64,000 nt of DNA from Gordonia westfalica (lineage in GTDB: Bacteria > Actinomycetota > Actinomycetes > Mycobacteriales > Mycobacteriaceae): the NCBI RefSeq assembly GCF_900105725.1, contig NZ_FNLM01000036.1:558001-622000 (forward strand), given 5' to 3'. Shown here one piece after another: positions 1 to 7,474 of the stretch (positions are counted from its first letter, which is position 1; each line of letters begins with the position of its first letter). The notes beneath the pieces are model-generated. The model was given only the letters and a program-made list of their open reading frames with translations. It searched no databases and was not told where the DNA came from. The position numbers and the translations under genes were made by a program.

Positions 1-804
1 CGGCGCCAAGGTCGTGGTCAACGACTACGCGGAGAACCTGGCTGCCGGGGTCGTCGACGAGATCCGCGCGTCCGGGGGGAAGCCGTCGCATCCGTGGGTG
101 ACGTGGCGGACTGGAAGAGCGGGGAGGCCATGGTGGCCACGGCGATCGACACGTTCGGTCAACTCGACATCCTCGTCAACAACGCCGGTTTCGTCCGCGA
201 CCGGATGCTGGTGTCGCTCTCCGAGGACGAGTGGGACGCCGTCATCCGCGTGCACCTGAAGGGGCACTTCGTCGGACTGCGCCATGCCGCGGCGTACTGG
301 CGTGCCGAGGCAAAGGCGGGCCGCACGCGCCAGGCGCGGATCATCAACACGAGTTCCGGTGCCGGACTGTACGGTTCGGTGGGCCAGGGCAACTACGTCG
401 CCGCGAAGGCGGGGATCTCCGCGCTCACCATCCAGGCGGCCGCCGAGCTGGGCGGCTACGGCATCACGGCCAATGCCATCGCGCCCGCGGCCCGCACCCA
501 GATGACGATGGGCGCCGGCGACGAGATGGCCGCGCAGATGGCCGCACCTGCAGACGGCTCCTTCGACGCGATGGACCCGGCGAACATCTCGCCGCTCGTC
601 GTGTGGCTCGGCTCGCCCGAGGCCGCGTCGGTGACCGGTCGGGTCTTCGAGGTCGAGGGCGGCAAGATCTCGGTGACCGACGGCTGGCAGCGAAGCGTCG
701 AGCAGGACAAGGGATCTCGCTGGGAGGTCGCGGAGCTCGGCCCGGTGGTCGAGGAGATCCTGGCGAAGGCGCCCGTCCCGATGCCGGTCTACGGCGCGCG
801 GTGA
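1..804 (+). CDS. SDR-family oxidoreductase, 5'-truncated and frameshifted
   Basis: Short-chain dehydrogenase/reductase cut by the left window edge, so the start and Gly-rich cofactor loop are missing. Two frames are needed: frame 2 up to about base 80, then frame 1 to the stop at 802-804. The switch falls in a run of six G (74-79); one more G would join 'EIRASGG' directly to 'EAVASVGDV'. The remainder keeps the family hallmarks: NNAG, the Ser of INTSS and the YxxxK pair (YVAAK). It is closely similar to the Hsd4A-like SDR at 28918. Its position near the Ddn-like reductase, fadA5 and cyp125 recalls the Rv3548c class of M. tuberculosis (inference). Pseudogene and sequencing error cannot be told apart here. 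Confidence 0.75.
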   Translation, partial: RRQGRGQRLRGEPGCRGRRRDPRVRGEAVASVGDVADWKSGEAMVATAIDTFGQLDILVNNAGFVRDRMLVSLSEDEWDAVIRVHLKGHFVGLRHAAAYWRAEAKAGRTRQARIINTSSGAGLYGSVGQGNYVAAKAGISALTIQAAAELGGYGITANAIAPAARTQMTMGAGDEMAAQMAAPADGSFDAMDPANISPLVVWLGSPEAASVTGRVFEVEGGKISVTDGWQRSVEQDKGSRWEVAELGPVVEEILAKAPVPMPVYGAR

Positions 805-1178
805 CCTCACCGGACAGAGACCCGCAGCGGGTCGCGGCGGCCCGGGCATATGTCGATGCCCTGGTCAGCCACGACCCGTCGGCGGTGTCGTTGCATCCGG
901 ATTGCACCCGCGTCGAATTCGGTGTGCGGACCGGTCGCAACGGACCGCACATCGCCCGCAGCCTCGCGAAGGGTCCGCAGTTCCGCCTGATCCACCGGGT
1001 CTCGGATTTCACCGCGACGGTCGACGGGCACAGCGTCACCACGCGATATGTGGTGCACGTCCGGCCGCGGGTCCTCCGGCTCGGTGCTCCGGTGTCGGAG
1101 ACCTTCGTCGTCGACGAGGAGAACCGGATTCGCGCGATCGTAGCGCGGTTCGGGCTGCCGCGCCGTCAGCCCGCCTGA
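801..1178 (+). CDS. small NTF2/SnoaL-like protein
   Basis: A 125-residue protein whose GTG start overlaps the stop of the preceding SDR (GTGA), so the two are translationally coupled. The predicted pattern of an N-terminal helix ('AAARAYVDALVSHDPSAV') followed by strands with a late 'FVVDEENRIRAI' segment fits the cone-shaped NTF2/SnoaL fold. Members of that fold act as isomerases, dehydratases or binding proteins. No catalytic residue can be assigned with confidence. The gene is convergent with the acetyltransferase that ends at 1188. Confidence 0.55.
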   Translation: MTSPDRDPQRVAAARAYVDALVSHDPSAVSLHPDCTRVEFGVRTGRNGPHIARSLAKGPQFRLIHRVSDFTATVDGHSVTTRYVVHVRPRVLRLGAPVSETFVVDEENRIRAIVARFGLPRRQPA

Positions 1179-1187
1179 CCCGCGAGT

Positions 1188-1844
1188 TCAGGCGCCGGGG
1201 GCGCGCACGACCATCGGCACCCCGGGGAAGTAGGCGGCCATCTCCGAGCGCGACTTGCGCAGTGCGGCGGTGCCGTAGCCGGACTTGCGGAACTGCGGGT
1301 GAATCCAGATGCGGAGGTCCACCTCGCCGTCCTTGAGCTCGCCGAACACGAAGCCGACCTTGGAGTCCCCTTCAACGGCGACGAGCCACACGGCCTCCTC
1401 GGCGTCGACGCGGTCGGTGGCGGCGCTGATCTCGGCGGCGACGTCACCGGCCGGTGCGCCGGAACCGTCGCCGGCGGTTCCGAGTTCATCGGTGCGGGCG
1501 GCGAAGAGTTCGGTATCGGCTTCGGGGTCGAACGGACGCAGGTCGAGGGTGTCCCCGCTGCTGGCCGGACGCTCCGCGAGTGTGAAGGTCAGGGCCTTGT
1601 TCAGGTCGTCGAGCTCGGCCTGGTTCTTGCGGCGCTCGTCCTTGGTCAGCTGGTCGAGCTTCATGTCCAGGATGGCCTTGGCGCCCAGCTGCGACTTGCC
1701 GAGCAACTCCACGATCGCGGTCACCGCTTCGTCGTGGTCCTCCGCGTCGACGATGGCGTCGAGGACCTCGTGTCGACGCTCCAGGGCGGTCAGCAGGGCA
1801 TCGGCGATGTCGCGGCGAGTGGTGGCCAGGTCCAGATCAGTCAT
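1188..1844 (-). CDS. GNAT acetyltransferase fused to a GyrA-like coiled-coil segment
   Basis: A 218-residue protein with two recognisable parts. Residues about 10-85 resemble the tower/coiled-coil region of DNA gyrase subunit A: 'ALLTALERRHEVLDAIVDAE', then 'ELLGKSQLGAKAILDMKLDQ', then 'LTKDERRKNQAELDDL', parallel to the GyrA 'AQAILDMQLRRL-ALER' segment. Residues about 100-218 look like a GNAT N-acetyltransferase, with 'VWLVAVEGDSKVGFVFGEL', a late 'IWIHPQFRKSGYGTAALRKS' acetyl-CoA loop (normally R/QxxGxG/A) and a short C-terminus. The substrate is unknown. The gene reads away from the ligase at 2062 and is convergent with the NTF2-like gene. Confidence 0.65.
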   Translation of the reverse strand: MTDLDLATTRRDIADALLTALERRHEVLDAIVDAEDHDEAVTAIVELLGKSQLGAKAILDMKLDQLTKDERRKNQAELDDLNKALTFTLAERPASSGDTLDLRPFDPEADTELFAARTDELGTAGDGSGAPAGDVAAEISAATDRVDAEEAVWLVAVEGDSKVGFVFGELKDGEVDLRIWIHPQFRKSGYGTAALRKSRSEMAAYFPGVPMVVRAPGA

Positions 1845-1919
1845 GCTTCGATCGTAGACACGATGGTCGTTCCGCGCGCCGACATTGCGAGTGCGCTGCG
1901 GGCGTCATCGGCGGAATAG

Positions 1920-1933
1920 TGGAACAGGTTCCA
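1920..1933. promoter_or_regulatory. KstR-type operator
   Basis: TGGAACAGGTTCCA fits the KstR consensus TnnAACnnGTTnnA exactly and is nearly self-complementary. It lies between the acetyltransferase (1844) and the acyl-CoA ligase (2062), so it probably puts the ligase under sterol control. Confidence 0.7.
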
Positions 1934-1975
1934 ATGTCGTTAACCGCCTTTTTCGTGGACCTTCTTTCCTAAATC

Positions 1976-1989
1976 TGTAACACGTCCTA
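1976..1989. promoter_or_regulatory. second, imperfect KstR-type operator
   Basis: TGTAACACGTCCTA matches TnnAACnnGTTnnA with one mismatch (GTC for GTT). It lies 42 bases after the first box and about 73 bases before the ligase start. Confidence 0.5.
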
Positions 1990-2061
1990 GTCTTGTGGAA
2001 TGACGAACGAGGGTACGACGACAGCACCGACCGACTTCGATCACCTTCGCGGGGTACACAC

Positions 2062-3645
2062 ATGGGCGACCTGATGGTCGCCGCGCTACGACGCCATGCC
2101 GATCGCACGGTGTTGTCCCTGGGGGAGACGGAGATGACGGGTGGCGAGATGGCCGCCGCCATCAGCCGCTACATCCAGGCGTTCGAGGGGCTGGGCGCCG
2201 GTACCGGTACCGCGGTCGGCCTGCTGGCGCTGAACCGACCCGAGGTGTTGTTCGTGATCGGTGCCGGCCAGACCCAGGGATGGCGGCGCACCGCGCTGCA
2301 CCCGCTCGGTTCGCTCGACGATCACGCCTACGTGCTGGCCGACGCCGGCGTCTCGACCCTCATCATCGACCCGGTGCCGATGTTCGTCGAACGTGCCGCG
2401 GCGCTCCTGGAACGAGTCCCCGGCCTCAAGCAGGTGCTCACCCTCGGGCCGGTGCCCGAGCAGCTGTCGGCGCAGGCTCGCGACGTCATCGCCGAAGCCG
2501 ACACTTTCGAGCCGAAACCCCTTGTGTCGGCTCATCTGTCACCTGACCACGTCGTATCGATCACCTATACCGGCGGTACCACCGGAAAACCCAAGGGCGT
2601 CATCGGAACCGCCCGTGCGATGGCGACGATGACCCAGATCCAGCTCGCCGAGTGGGAGTGGCCGGAGCATCCTCGGTTCCTGCTCTGCACACCGCTGTCG
2701 CATGCGGGTGCTGCCTTCTTCATCCCCACCCTCATGAAGGGCGGGTCGATGGTGGTGCTGTCGAAGTTCGATCCCGCGGAGGTTCTCAAGACCATCGAGG
2801 AACAGAAGATCACCGCGACCATGCTGGTGCCGTCGATGTTGTATGCGCTGATGGACCACCCGGATTCCCGGACGCGAGACCTGTCGTCGCTCGAGACCGT
2901 GTATTACGGTGCGTCGCCGATCAATCCGGTGCGGCTCGCGGAGGCGATCGAACGGTTCGGACCGATCTTCGCCCAGTACTACGGCCAGTCCGAGGCGCCG
3001 ATGGTCATCAGCTACCTCGCCAAGGACGACCATCCGGGTCCGGGTGAGGACCAGCGACGCCTGAGCAGTTGTGGCCGGCCGTCGGCCTTCTTGCGCACCG
3101 CGCTCCTCGGCGCCGACGACCAGCCCGTCCCGCAGGGCGAGCCGGGCGAGATCTGCGTCGCCGGACCGCTTCTCGCCGGTGGCTACCTCGGACTCCCGGA
3201 ACAGACCGCCGAGACCTTCCGCGACGGATGGCTGCGGACCGGTGACGTCGCCCGTGAAGACGAGGACGGTTTCTGGTTCATCGTCGACCGCACGAAGGAC
3301 ATGATCGTCACGGGCGGTTTCAACGTGTTCCCGCGGGAGGTCGAGGACGTGGTGGCCGAGCATCCCGCGGTCGGCCAGGTCGGGGTCATCGGTGTGCCCG
3401 ACGAGAAGTGGGGCGAGGCGGTGACCGCGATCGTCGTACTGCGTGCCGACGCGGACGCCGACGACGCGGCGAAAGAGCGCATCACCGCGGAGATCCAGCA
3501 GACCGTCAAGGACCGCAAGGGTGCCGTGCAGTCGCCGAAGCAGGTGATCTTCGCCGATGCACTGCCGCTGACCGCGCTGGGCAAGCCGGACAAGAAGGCT
3601 CTGCGGGCGCAGTACTGGGCCGACGCCGAGCGCGGGGTCGGCTAG
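2062..3645 (+). CDS. acyl-CoA synthetase (AMP-binding, FadD type)
   Basis: ANL-superfamily ligase of about 527 residues that activates a carboxylate through an acyl-adenylate to its CoA thioester. Visible motifs are the P-loop 'YTGGTTGKPKG' (about residue 170), 'YYGQSEAP', 'GGYLGLPEQT', the 'WLRTGDVA' aspartate, 'DRTKDMIVTGGFNVFPREVE' and the late catalytic Lys in 'TALGKPDKKAL'. The family fit is closest to FadD8/FadD3-like mycobacterial ligases; the substrate is not proven. Two KstR-type boxes upstream suggest a sterol-derived acid. The chosen start is ATG 2062. A second frame from ATG 2000 (MTNEGTTTAPTDFDHLRGVH) would join it after removal of one AC in an (AC)3 run, so the true N-terminus may be about 20 residues longer. 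Confidence 0.85.
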   Translation: MGDLMVAALRRHADRTVLSLGETEMTGGEMAAAISRYIQAFEGLGAGTGTAVGLLALNRPEVLFVIGAGQTQGWRRTALHPLGSLDDHAYVLADAGVSTLIIDPVPMFVERAAALLERVPGLKQVLTLGPVPEQLSAQARDVIAEADTFEPKPLVSAHLSPDHVVSITYTGGTTGKPKGVIGTARAMATMTQIQLAEWEWPEHPRFLLCTPLSHAGAAFFIPTLMKGGSMVVLSKFDPAEVLKTIEEQKITATMLVPSMLYALMDHPDSRTRDLSSLETVYYGASPINPVRLAEAIERFGPIFAQYYGQSEAPMVISYLAKDDHPGPGEDQRRLSSCGRPSAFLRTALLGADDQPVPQGEPGEICVAGPLLAGGYLGLPEQTAETFRDGWLRTGDVAREDEDGFWFIVDRTKDMIVTGGFNVFPREVEDVVAEHPAVGQVGVIGVPDEKWGEAVTAIVVLRADADADDAAKERITAEIQQTVKDRKGAVQSPKQVIFADALPLTALGKPDKKALRAQYWADAERGVG

Positions 3646-3650
3646 GCTTC

Positions 3651-3772
3651 CCGCCCCTGGAAACAGCCCCTCGAAACCGCCCCTCGAAACCGCCCCTCGA
3701 AACCGCGCTGAACAGCCGGAACGTCGAAACAGTGTCGTCGAGTCGCCTGTGGAGGGCGGTTTCCAGGGGCGG
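3651..3772. repeat. REP-like inverted repeat with a short tandem
   Basis: The 14-bp arms CCGCCCCTGGAAAC (3651-3664) and GTTTCCAGGGGCGG (3759-3772) are perfect complements. Between them a 13-bp unit (cgcccctcgaaac) is repeated about three times from about 3666. It separates the ligase from the convergent WYL regulator and may also end transcription. Confidence 0.6.
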
Positions 3773-3775
3773 ATT

Positions 3776-4717
3776 TCAGCTGCGGGCGAGCACCGCTCGC
3801 GCCCGGTCGGCCAACGACTCCCGGACCCACTGCGGTTCGAGGACTGCGATGTCGAGGTCGAACATCGCCGCCCACAGCGCACCGACGGCATGCCGACCGT
3901 CGGCGAATCGGAGTTCGACGCGTCGACGAACTCCGTCGTCACCCAACGCTTTCGAGGATGCCGCGATCGCGCGGACCCGATCGACATCATCGGGGGCGCA
4001 TTCGACGACGACGTCGACCGGATCGAACGAGGAACGAAACGCCGTACGACGCCGCTCCCAGATCTCTTCCAGATCCACGTCCGCGTCGCGCACCGCAGGT
4101 TCGTCCAGGACCTCCACCTCGCTCATCCGGGACAACCGGTACATCCGTTCCTCGGTCCGGTCACCCGCACCGTGTGCGACGAGGTACCAGGTGTCACCCG
4201 CGATGATGAGCCCGATCGGATCGAGAATCCGCTCCCGTGCCTCGTCCGCTCCACGCGGGCGATAGCGAGTGCGGATACGCCTGCCCGCGAAGACCGCGAA
4301 CTGCACCGGGTCGAGAGCATCGAGTGCCTCCGGCGGCCGCACGAATCCCTCGGGGCGGACCAGAACCCGCTGAGCGGCCCGCACCGCTGTACCTCGGTAC
4401 GCCTCGGGCAGTGCTGCGGTGACCTTGCGCATCGCGCTGGCGAAGGCGGGCGAGTCGAGCCGTCCGGTTCCGGCGAGCAGCGAGGTCGCCTCCTCGACCG
4501 TCAGGCCGGTGAGATCCGTGCGATAGCCGGGGACGAGTGAGAACCCGCCGTGCCGGCCGCGCTCGGCATACACGGGCACCCCGGACAGCGACAGTGCCTC
4601 GATGTCGCGCAGCACGGTTCGCTCCGACACCCCGAGTTCGCCGGCGATCATCGACGCGGTCACCCGATCGTGTTTCTTGAGCAGCATCAGGACCGCGATG
4701 AGACGTTCGGCGCGCAT
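3776..4717 (-). CDS. WYL-domain transcriptional regulator
   Basis: A 313-residue DeoR/YafY-type regulator. The N-terminal winged helix reads 'MRAERLIAVLMLLKKHDRVT', with recognition helix 'VSERTVLRDIEALSLSGVPV' at about residues 25-50. A central WYL domain follows ('DPIGLIIAGDTWYLVAHGAG', WYL at about residues 175-180), then a WCX C-terminal extension. ATG 4717 is chosen because family members begin with M-R-x-x-R-L; ATG 4728 or TTG 4738 are alternatives. It is divergent from the DinB-like gene at 4807, with a 25-bp palindrome between them that is the likely operator for both. Confidence 0.85.
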   Translation of the reverse strand: MRAERLIAVLMLLKKHDRVTASMIAGELGVSERTVLRDIEALSLSGVPVYAERGRHGGFSLVPGYRTDLTGLTVEEATSLLAGTGRLDSPAFASAMRKVTAALPEAYRGTAVRAAQRVLVRPEGFVRPPEALDALDPVQFAVFAGRRIRTRYRPRGADEARERILDPIGLIIAGDTWYLVAHGAGDRTEERMYRLSRMSEVEVLDEPAVRDADVDLEEIWERRRTAFRSSFDPVDVVVECAPDDVDRVRAIAASSKALGDDGVRRRVELRFADGRHAVGALWAAMFDLDIAVLEPQWVRESLADRARAVLARS

Positions 4718-4736
4718 GCCCGGAATCATCTCGCAC

Positions 4737-4761
4737 AAACATGACAGAAGATGTCAGGTTT
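4737..4761. promoter_or_regulatory. palindromic operator between WYL regulator and divergent gene
   Basis: AAAC-a-TGACA-N5-TGTCA-g-GTTT: nine of ten base pairs match around a 5-base centre. It sits in the 89-bp divergent gap, close to the regulator's start. It is the best candidate for the WYL protein's autoregulatory site. Confidence 0.6.
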
Positions 4762-4806
4762 CACGGTTTGACTGGACTCGTCAGCCACCGAGGAGAGGAA
4801 AGACCC

Positions 4807-5412
4807 ATGAACGCGCAGACCACCCCGCCGGATCCCCGCCCGGCCTTCGCGGCCGCCACCGGCTGGGTCACCGAACTGCTCTCCGCGGTGACAGCCGAGC
4901 AGTTCGCCGTGCCGACGCCGTGCGATGACTTCGACGTACGCACGCTCGGAGCTCATCTGCTGGCGACCGCGCAGCGCGCGGCCGCATTGCCCGAGGGCGT
5001 CGACGTGCGGTCGATGCCGTTCATCGCCGACCGTTTCGACGCGAACGAGTATGCGGCGGTCGTGGCTCGTGCGCTCGACCTCTGGTCCGATGACGCCACG
5101 CTCACCGCGCCGGTGCAGGTCCCGTGGGGTGAGGTTCCCGGCGCCGGTGCGTTGTGGGGCTACGTCAACGAAAGTCTCGTGCACGGTTGGGATCTCGCCG
5201 TCGCGACCGGGCAACCGTCGGAGGCCGATCCCGAGGCCGCCACCGCGACTCTGGCGATCGCCCGCCAGTTCATCCCGGCCGAGATCCGCGAGGACCCGAA
5301 CGTTCCCTTCGGCGTCGTCGTCGAGCCGCGGGCCGGCGCCGGGCCGACCGAGACGCTCGCGAACTGGTCCGGTCGGAACTCCGCCGCATGGATTCCGGCC
5401 GCGACCCGGTGA
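4807..5412 (+). CDS. TIGR03086-family (DinB/maleylpyruvate isomerase-like) protein
   Basis: A 201-residue protein of the mycothiol-dependent maleylpyruvate isomerase/DinB-like fold, TIGR03086 type. It has 'TPCDDFDVRTLGAHLL' (metal-binding His of the first helix pair) and 'NESLVHGWDLAVATGQP' (second His/Asp signature). Members bind a divalent metal and are thought to be thiol-dependent transferases or isomerases; the substrate is unknown. ATG 4807 is preferred over 4741 because AGGAGAGGAAAG precedes it and the 4741 start lies inside the regulator's palindrome. It is probably controlled by the adjacent WYL protein. Confidence 0.75.
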   Translation: MNAQTTPPDPRPAFAAATGWVTELLSAVTAEQFAVPTPCDDFDVRTLGAHLLATAQRAAALPEGVDVRSMPFIADRFDANEYAAVVARALDLWSDDATLTAPVQVPWGEVPGAGALWGYVNESLVHGWDLAVATGQPSEADPEAATATLAIARQFIPAEIREDPNVPFGVVVEPRAGAGPTETLANWSGRNSAAWIPAATR

Positions 5413-5427
5413 ACCGGTCCGGCGAAC

Positions 5428-6672
5428 TCAGCTTCGATAGGTGACGTCGAGCTGTTTGACCCCGTTCAACCAACCCGACCGCACGCGACGCAGTTCGCCG
5501 GCCCGCGCGATGTCGGGCAGGGTGTCGGCGATCGCGTTGAAGATCAGGTTGAGTTCGAGCCGGGCGAGGTTGGCGCCGATGCAGAAGTGGGCGCCGTTGC
5601 CGCCGAAGGAGAGATGCGGGTTGGGATCTCGCGTGATGTCGAAGGTGAACGGGTCGTCGAAGACCTCTTCGTCGTAGTTCGCGGAGCTGTAGAACAGCCC
5701 GACGCGCTGGCCGGCTGCGATGTCGACGTCGCCGAGTCTGGTGTCGGCCAGGGCGGTCCGCTGGAAGCCGTGGACCGGCGTCGACCACCGCAGTATCTCC
5801 TCGATCGCCGTCGCGGGGCGTTCGGACTTGTAGAGATCCCACATCTCCGGGTGGTCCAGGAAGGCGTTCATCCCATGCGACGTCGCGTTGCGGGTGGTCT
5901 CGTTACCCGCCGTGATGAGCAGGACGACGAAGAACCCGAACTCGATCTCGCTCATCCCCTCGCCGTCGACGTCGGCCTCGATGAGTGTGGTGATGAGGTC
6001 GTCGGTCGGGTTCTTGCGGCGTTCCTCCGCCATCGCGTAGGCGTAGCCGAGTACCTCGGCATTCGCGGTTGCCGGGTCGATGGTCTCGTCGGGGTCGTCG
6101 TTGTTGATCATCGCGTCGACGAGCACGTGGAGGCGTTCACGGTCGGCCTGCGGGACGCCGATGAGGTCCAGGATCGACTGTAGGGGTAGGTGTACCGCGA
6201 TGTCGTCGACGAAGTTGCCGCTGCCCTTGGCGGCCGCGGCTTCGACGATCTCGTGGGCCGAGGCCGCCAGTTGTTCTTCGAGCAACGCGACGGACCGCGG
6301 AGTGAACATGCGCGACACGATCTTTCGCAGTCGGGTGTGCTCAGGCGGATCGTGGTTGATGAGCAGCGCCTTGGTCAGTTCGATCTGATCCGGTGTCACG
6401 TAGTCGGGGAGGCGCAGGATCGCGCCCTTGGCGTTGGTGGACCACAACTGGTGGTTCTTAGAGATCTCCCGGACATGCGCGTGCTTCGAGATCACCCAGA
6501 ATCCGCCGTCGGTGAAGCCGGACGTACCTTCCGGTTGCGCATTCCACCAGACCGGCGCGGTGCGTCGGAGCTCGGCGAACTCCTGCACCGGCATGCCGTG
6601 CTGCTGGAGCAGATCGGGATCGGTGAAGTCGAAGCCGTCGTGGAACGGGCCGGTCTTCATCGGTGTCGTCAT
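5428..6672 (-). CDS. cytochrome P450, CYP125-like paralogue
   Basis: A 414-residue cytochrome P450 strongly similar along its whole length to the CYP125 encoded at 10965 (shared 'PVWWNAQ', 'YWVISKHAHVREISKN', 'ALLINHDPPEHTRLRK'). Visible motifs are the I-helix 'ITAGNETTRNATSHGM' (about residue 250), the K-helix ExxR ('EEILRW') and the heme-binding loop 'FGGNGAHFCIGANLAR' with the axial Cys. It is likely a sterol or steroid-acid C26/C27 hydroxylase; specificity is inferred. Unlike cyp125 it lacks the N-terminal extension. No KstR-type box is seen upstream; a divergent TetR gene starts at 6840. Confidence 0.9.
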   Translation of the reverse strand: MTTPMKTGPFHDGFDFTDPDLLQQHGMPVQEFAELRRTAPVWWNAQPEGTSGFTDGGFWVISKHAHVREISKNHQLWSTNAKGAILRLPDYVTPDQIELTKALLINHDPPEHTRLRKIVSRMFTPRSVALLEEQLAASAHEIVEAAAAKGSGNFVDDIAVHLPLQSILDLIGVPQADRERLHVLVDAMINNDDPDETIDPATANAEVLGYAYAMAEERRKNPTDDLITTLIEADVDGEGMSEIEFGFFVVLLITAGNETTRNATSHGMNAFLDHPEMWDLYKSERPATAIEEILRWSTPVHGFQRTALADTRLGDVDIAAGQRVGLFYSSANYDEEVFDDPFTFDITRDPNPHLSFGGNGAHFCIGANLARLELNLIFNAIADTLPDIARAGELRRVRSGWLNGVKQLDVTYRS

Positions 6673-6787
6673 CTCGAACCTCCGGGTGGACGAGCATGCG
6701 CGTACGCGCTGTGTGCTGCGTCACCACACCATACATGAAGTGCCCGCGCGTATGGTCTGGACGATCCGCCGGTGAACGGGCTGGTCT

Positions 6788-6825
6788 GGCTCCCTGAGGA
6801 GCGAGCGCAGCGAGCCGCGAAGGGT
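6788..6825. repeat. partial REP-like unit
   Basis: 'ctccctgaggagcgagcgcagcgagc' is a variant of the REP arm seen intact around the IS110 insertion (7487 and 8916). It stands between the P450 and the TetR gene. Confidence 0.4.
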
Positions 6826-6839
6826 AGGCTCATGAGCTG

Positions 6840-7460
6840 ATGCGCACACATGGTTGGAGTGGTCGGGTCCCCGTCAACGACGCCGAGGCGGTGGCTCGAA
6901 TCCTGGCGGCGACCCGCGCGACCATCGACCGCCGCGGCACGGCCACCAGCATCGCCGACGTGGCACGCGAACTCGGGGTCACCCGGCAGACCGTCTATCG
7001 CTATTTCTCCGGCACCGAGGAGTTGCTGTCGGCGACCGCACTCGACGCCGTCGAAGGGCTGCTCGAACGGGTGATGACACGACTGACCGGCATAACCGAA
7101 CCCGACGCCGCCCTCGTGGAGGGCATCGCGGCAGTGCTCGAGGAGCTCGCCGAGGACGACTACGTCGGCCTACTCCTGCGGGCCGACAAGCTGAGCGTGC
7201 CGGTCGTCGGCGGGTTCACCTCCGACGACGCACGACGATTCGCGCGCACGATGGTCGAGCGGCTCGAGGTCGACTGGGCGTCTCGCGGCTATGACGATTC
7301 CGCGCTCGACCTCATCGCCGAAATCGTGCTGCGCACACTGCAATCGATGGTCCTCGATGTGATGTCGCACCGGACCGGCGCCGAACTCCGGGCCTTCCTC
7401 GACGCCTGGACCGGTGCCGCGGTGCGTGAACTGGCGCGCGGTGATGTCGCTGCTCCCTGA
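6840..7460 (+). CDS. TetR-family regulator
   Basis: A 206-residue TetR-type repressor. The N-terminal HTH is visible at about residues 35-60 ('TSIADVARELGVTRQTVYRY', followed by 'FSGTEELL'). The C-terminal ligand-binding region is all-helical and ends 'FLDAWTGAAVRELARGD'. It is divergent from the CYP125-like P450 (start 6672) across 167 bp, so it is the natural candidate for its regulator. The start ATG 6840 lacks a clear Shine-Dalgarno; GTG/ATG codons slightly downstream are possible. The ligand is unknown. Confidence 0.8.
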   Translation: MRTHGWSGRVPVNDAEAVARILAATRATIDRRGTATSIADVARELGVTRQTVYRYFSGTEELLSATALDAVEGLLERVMTRLTGITEPDAALVEGIAAVLEELAEDDYVGLLLRADKLSVPVVGGFTSDDARRFARTMVERLEVDWASRGYDDSALDLIAEIVLRTLQSMVLDVMSHRTGAELRAFLDAWTGAAVRELARGDVAAP

Positions 7461-7474
7461 GGTGCGGGCGGGCG

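Noticed and set aside
6673..6839. KstR box before the CYP125-like paralogue
   Set aside because: No TnnAACnnGTTnnA match was found by eye in the gap.
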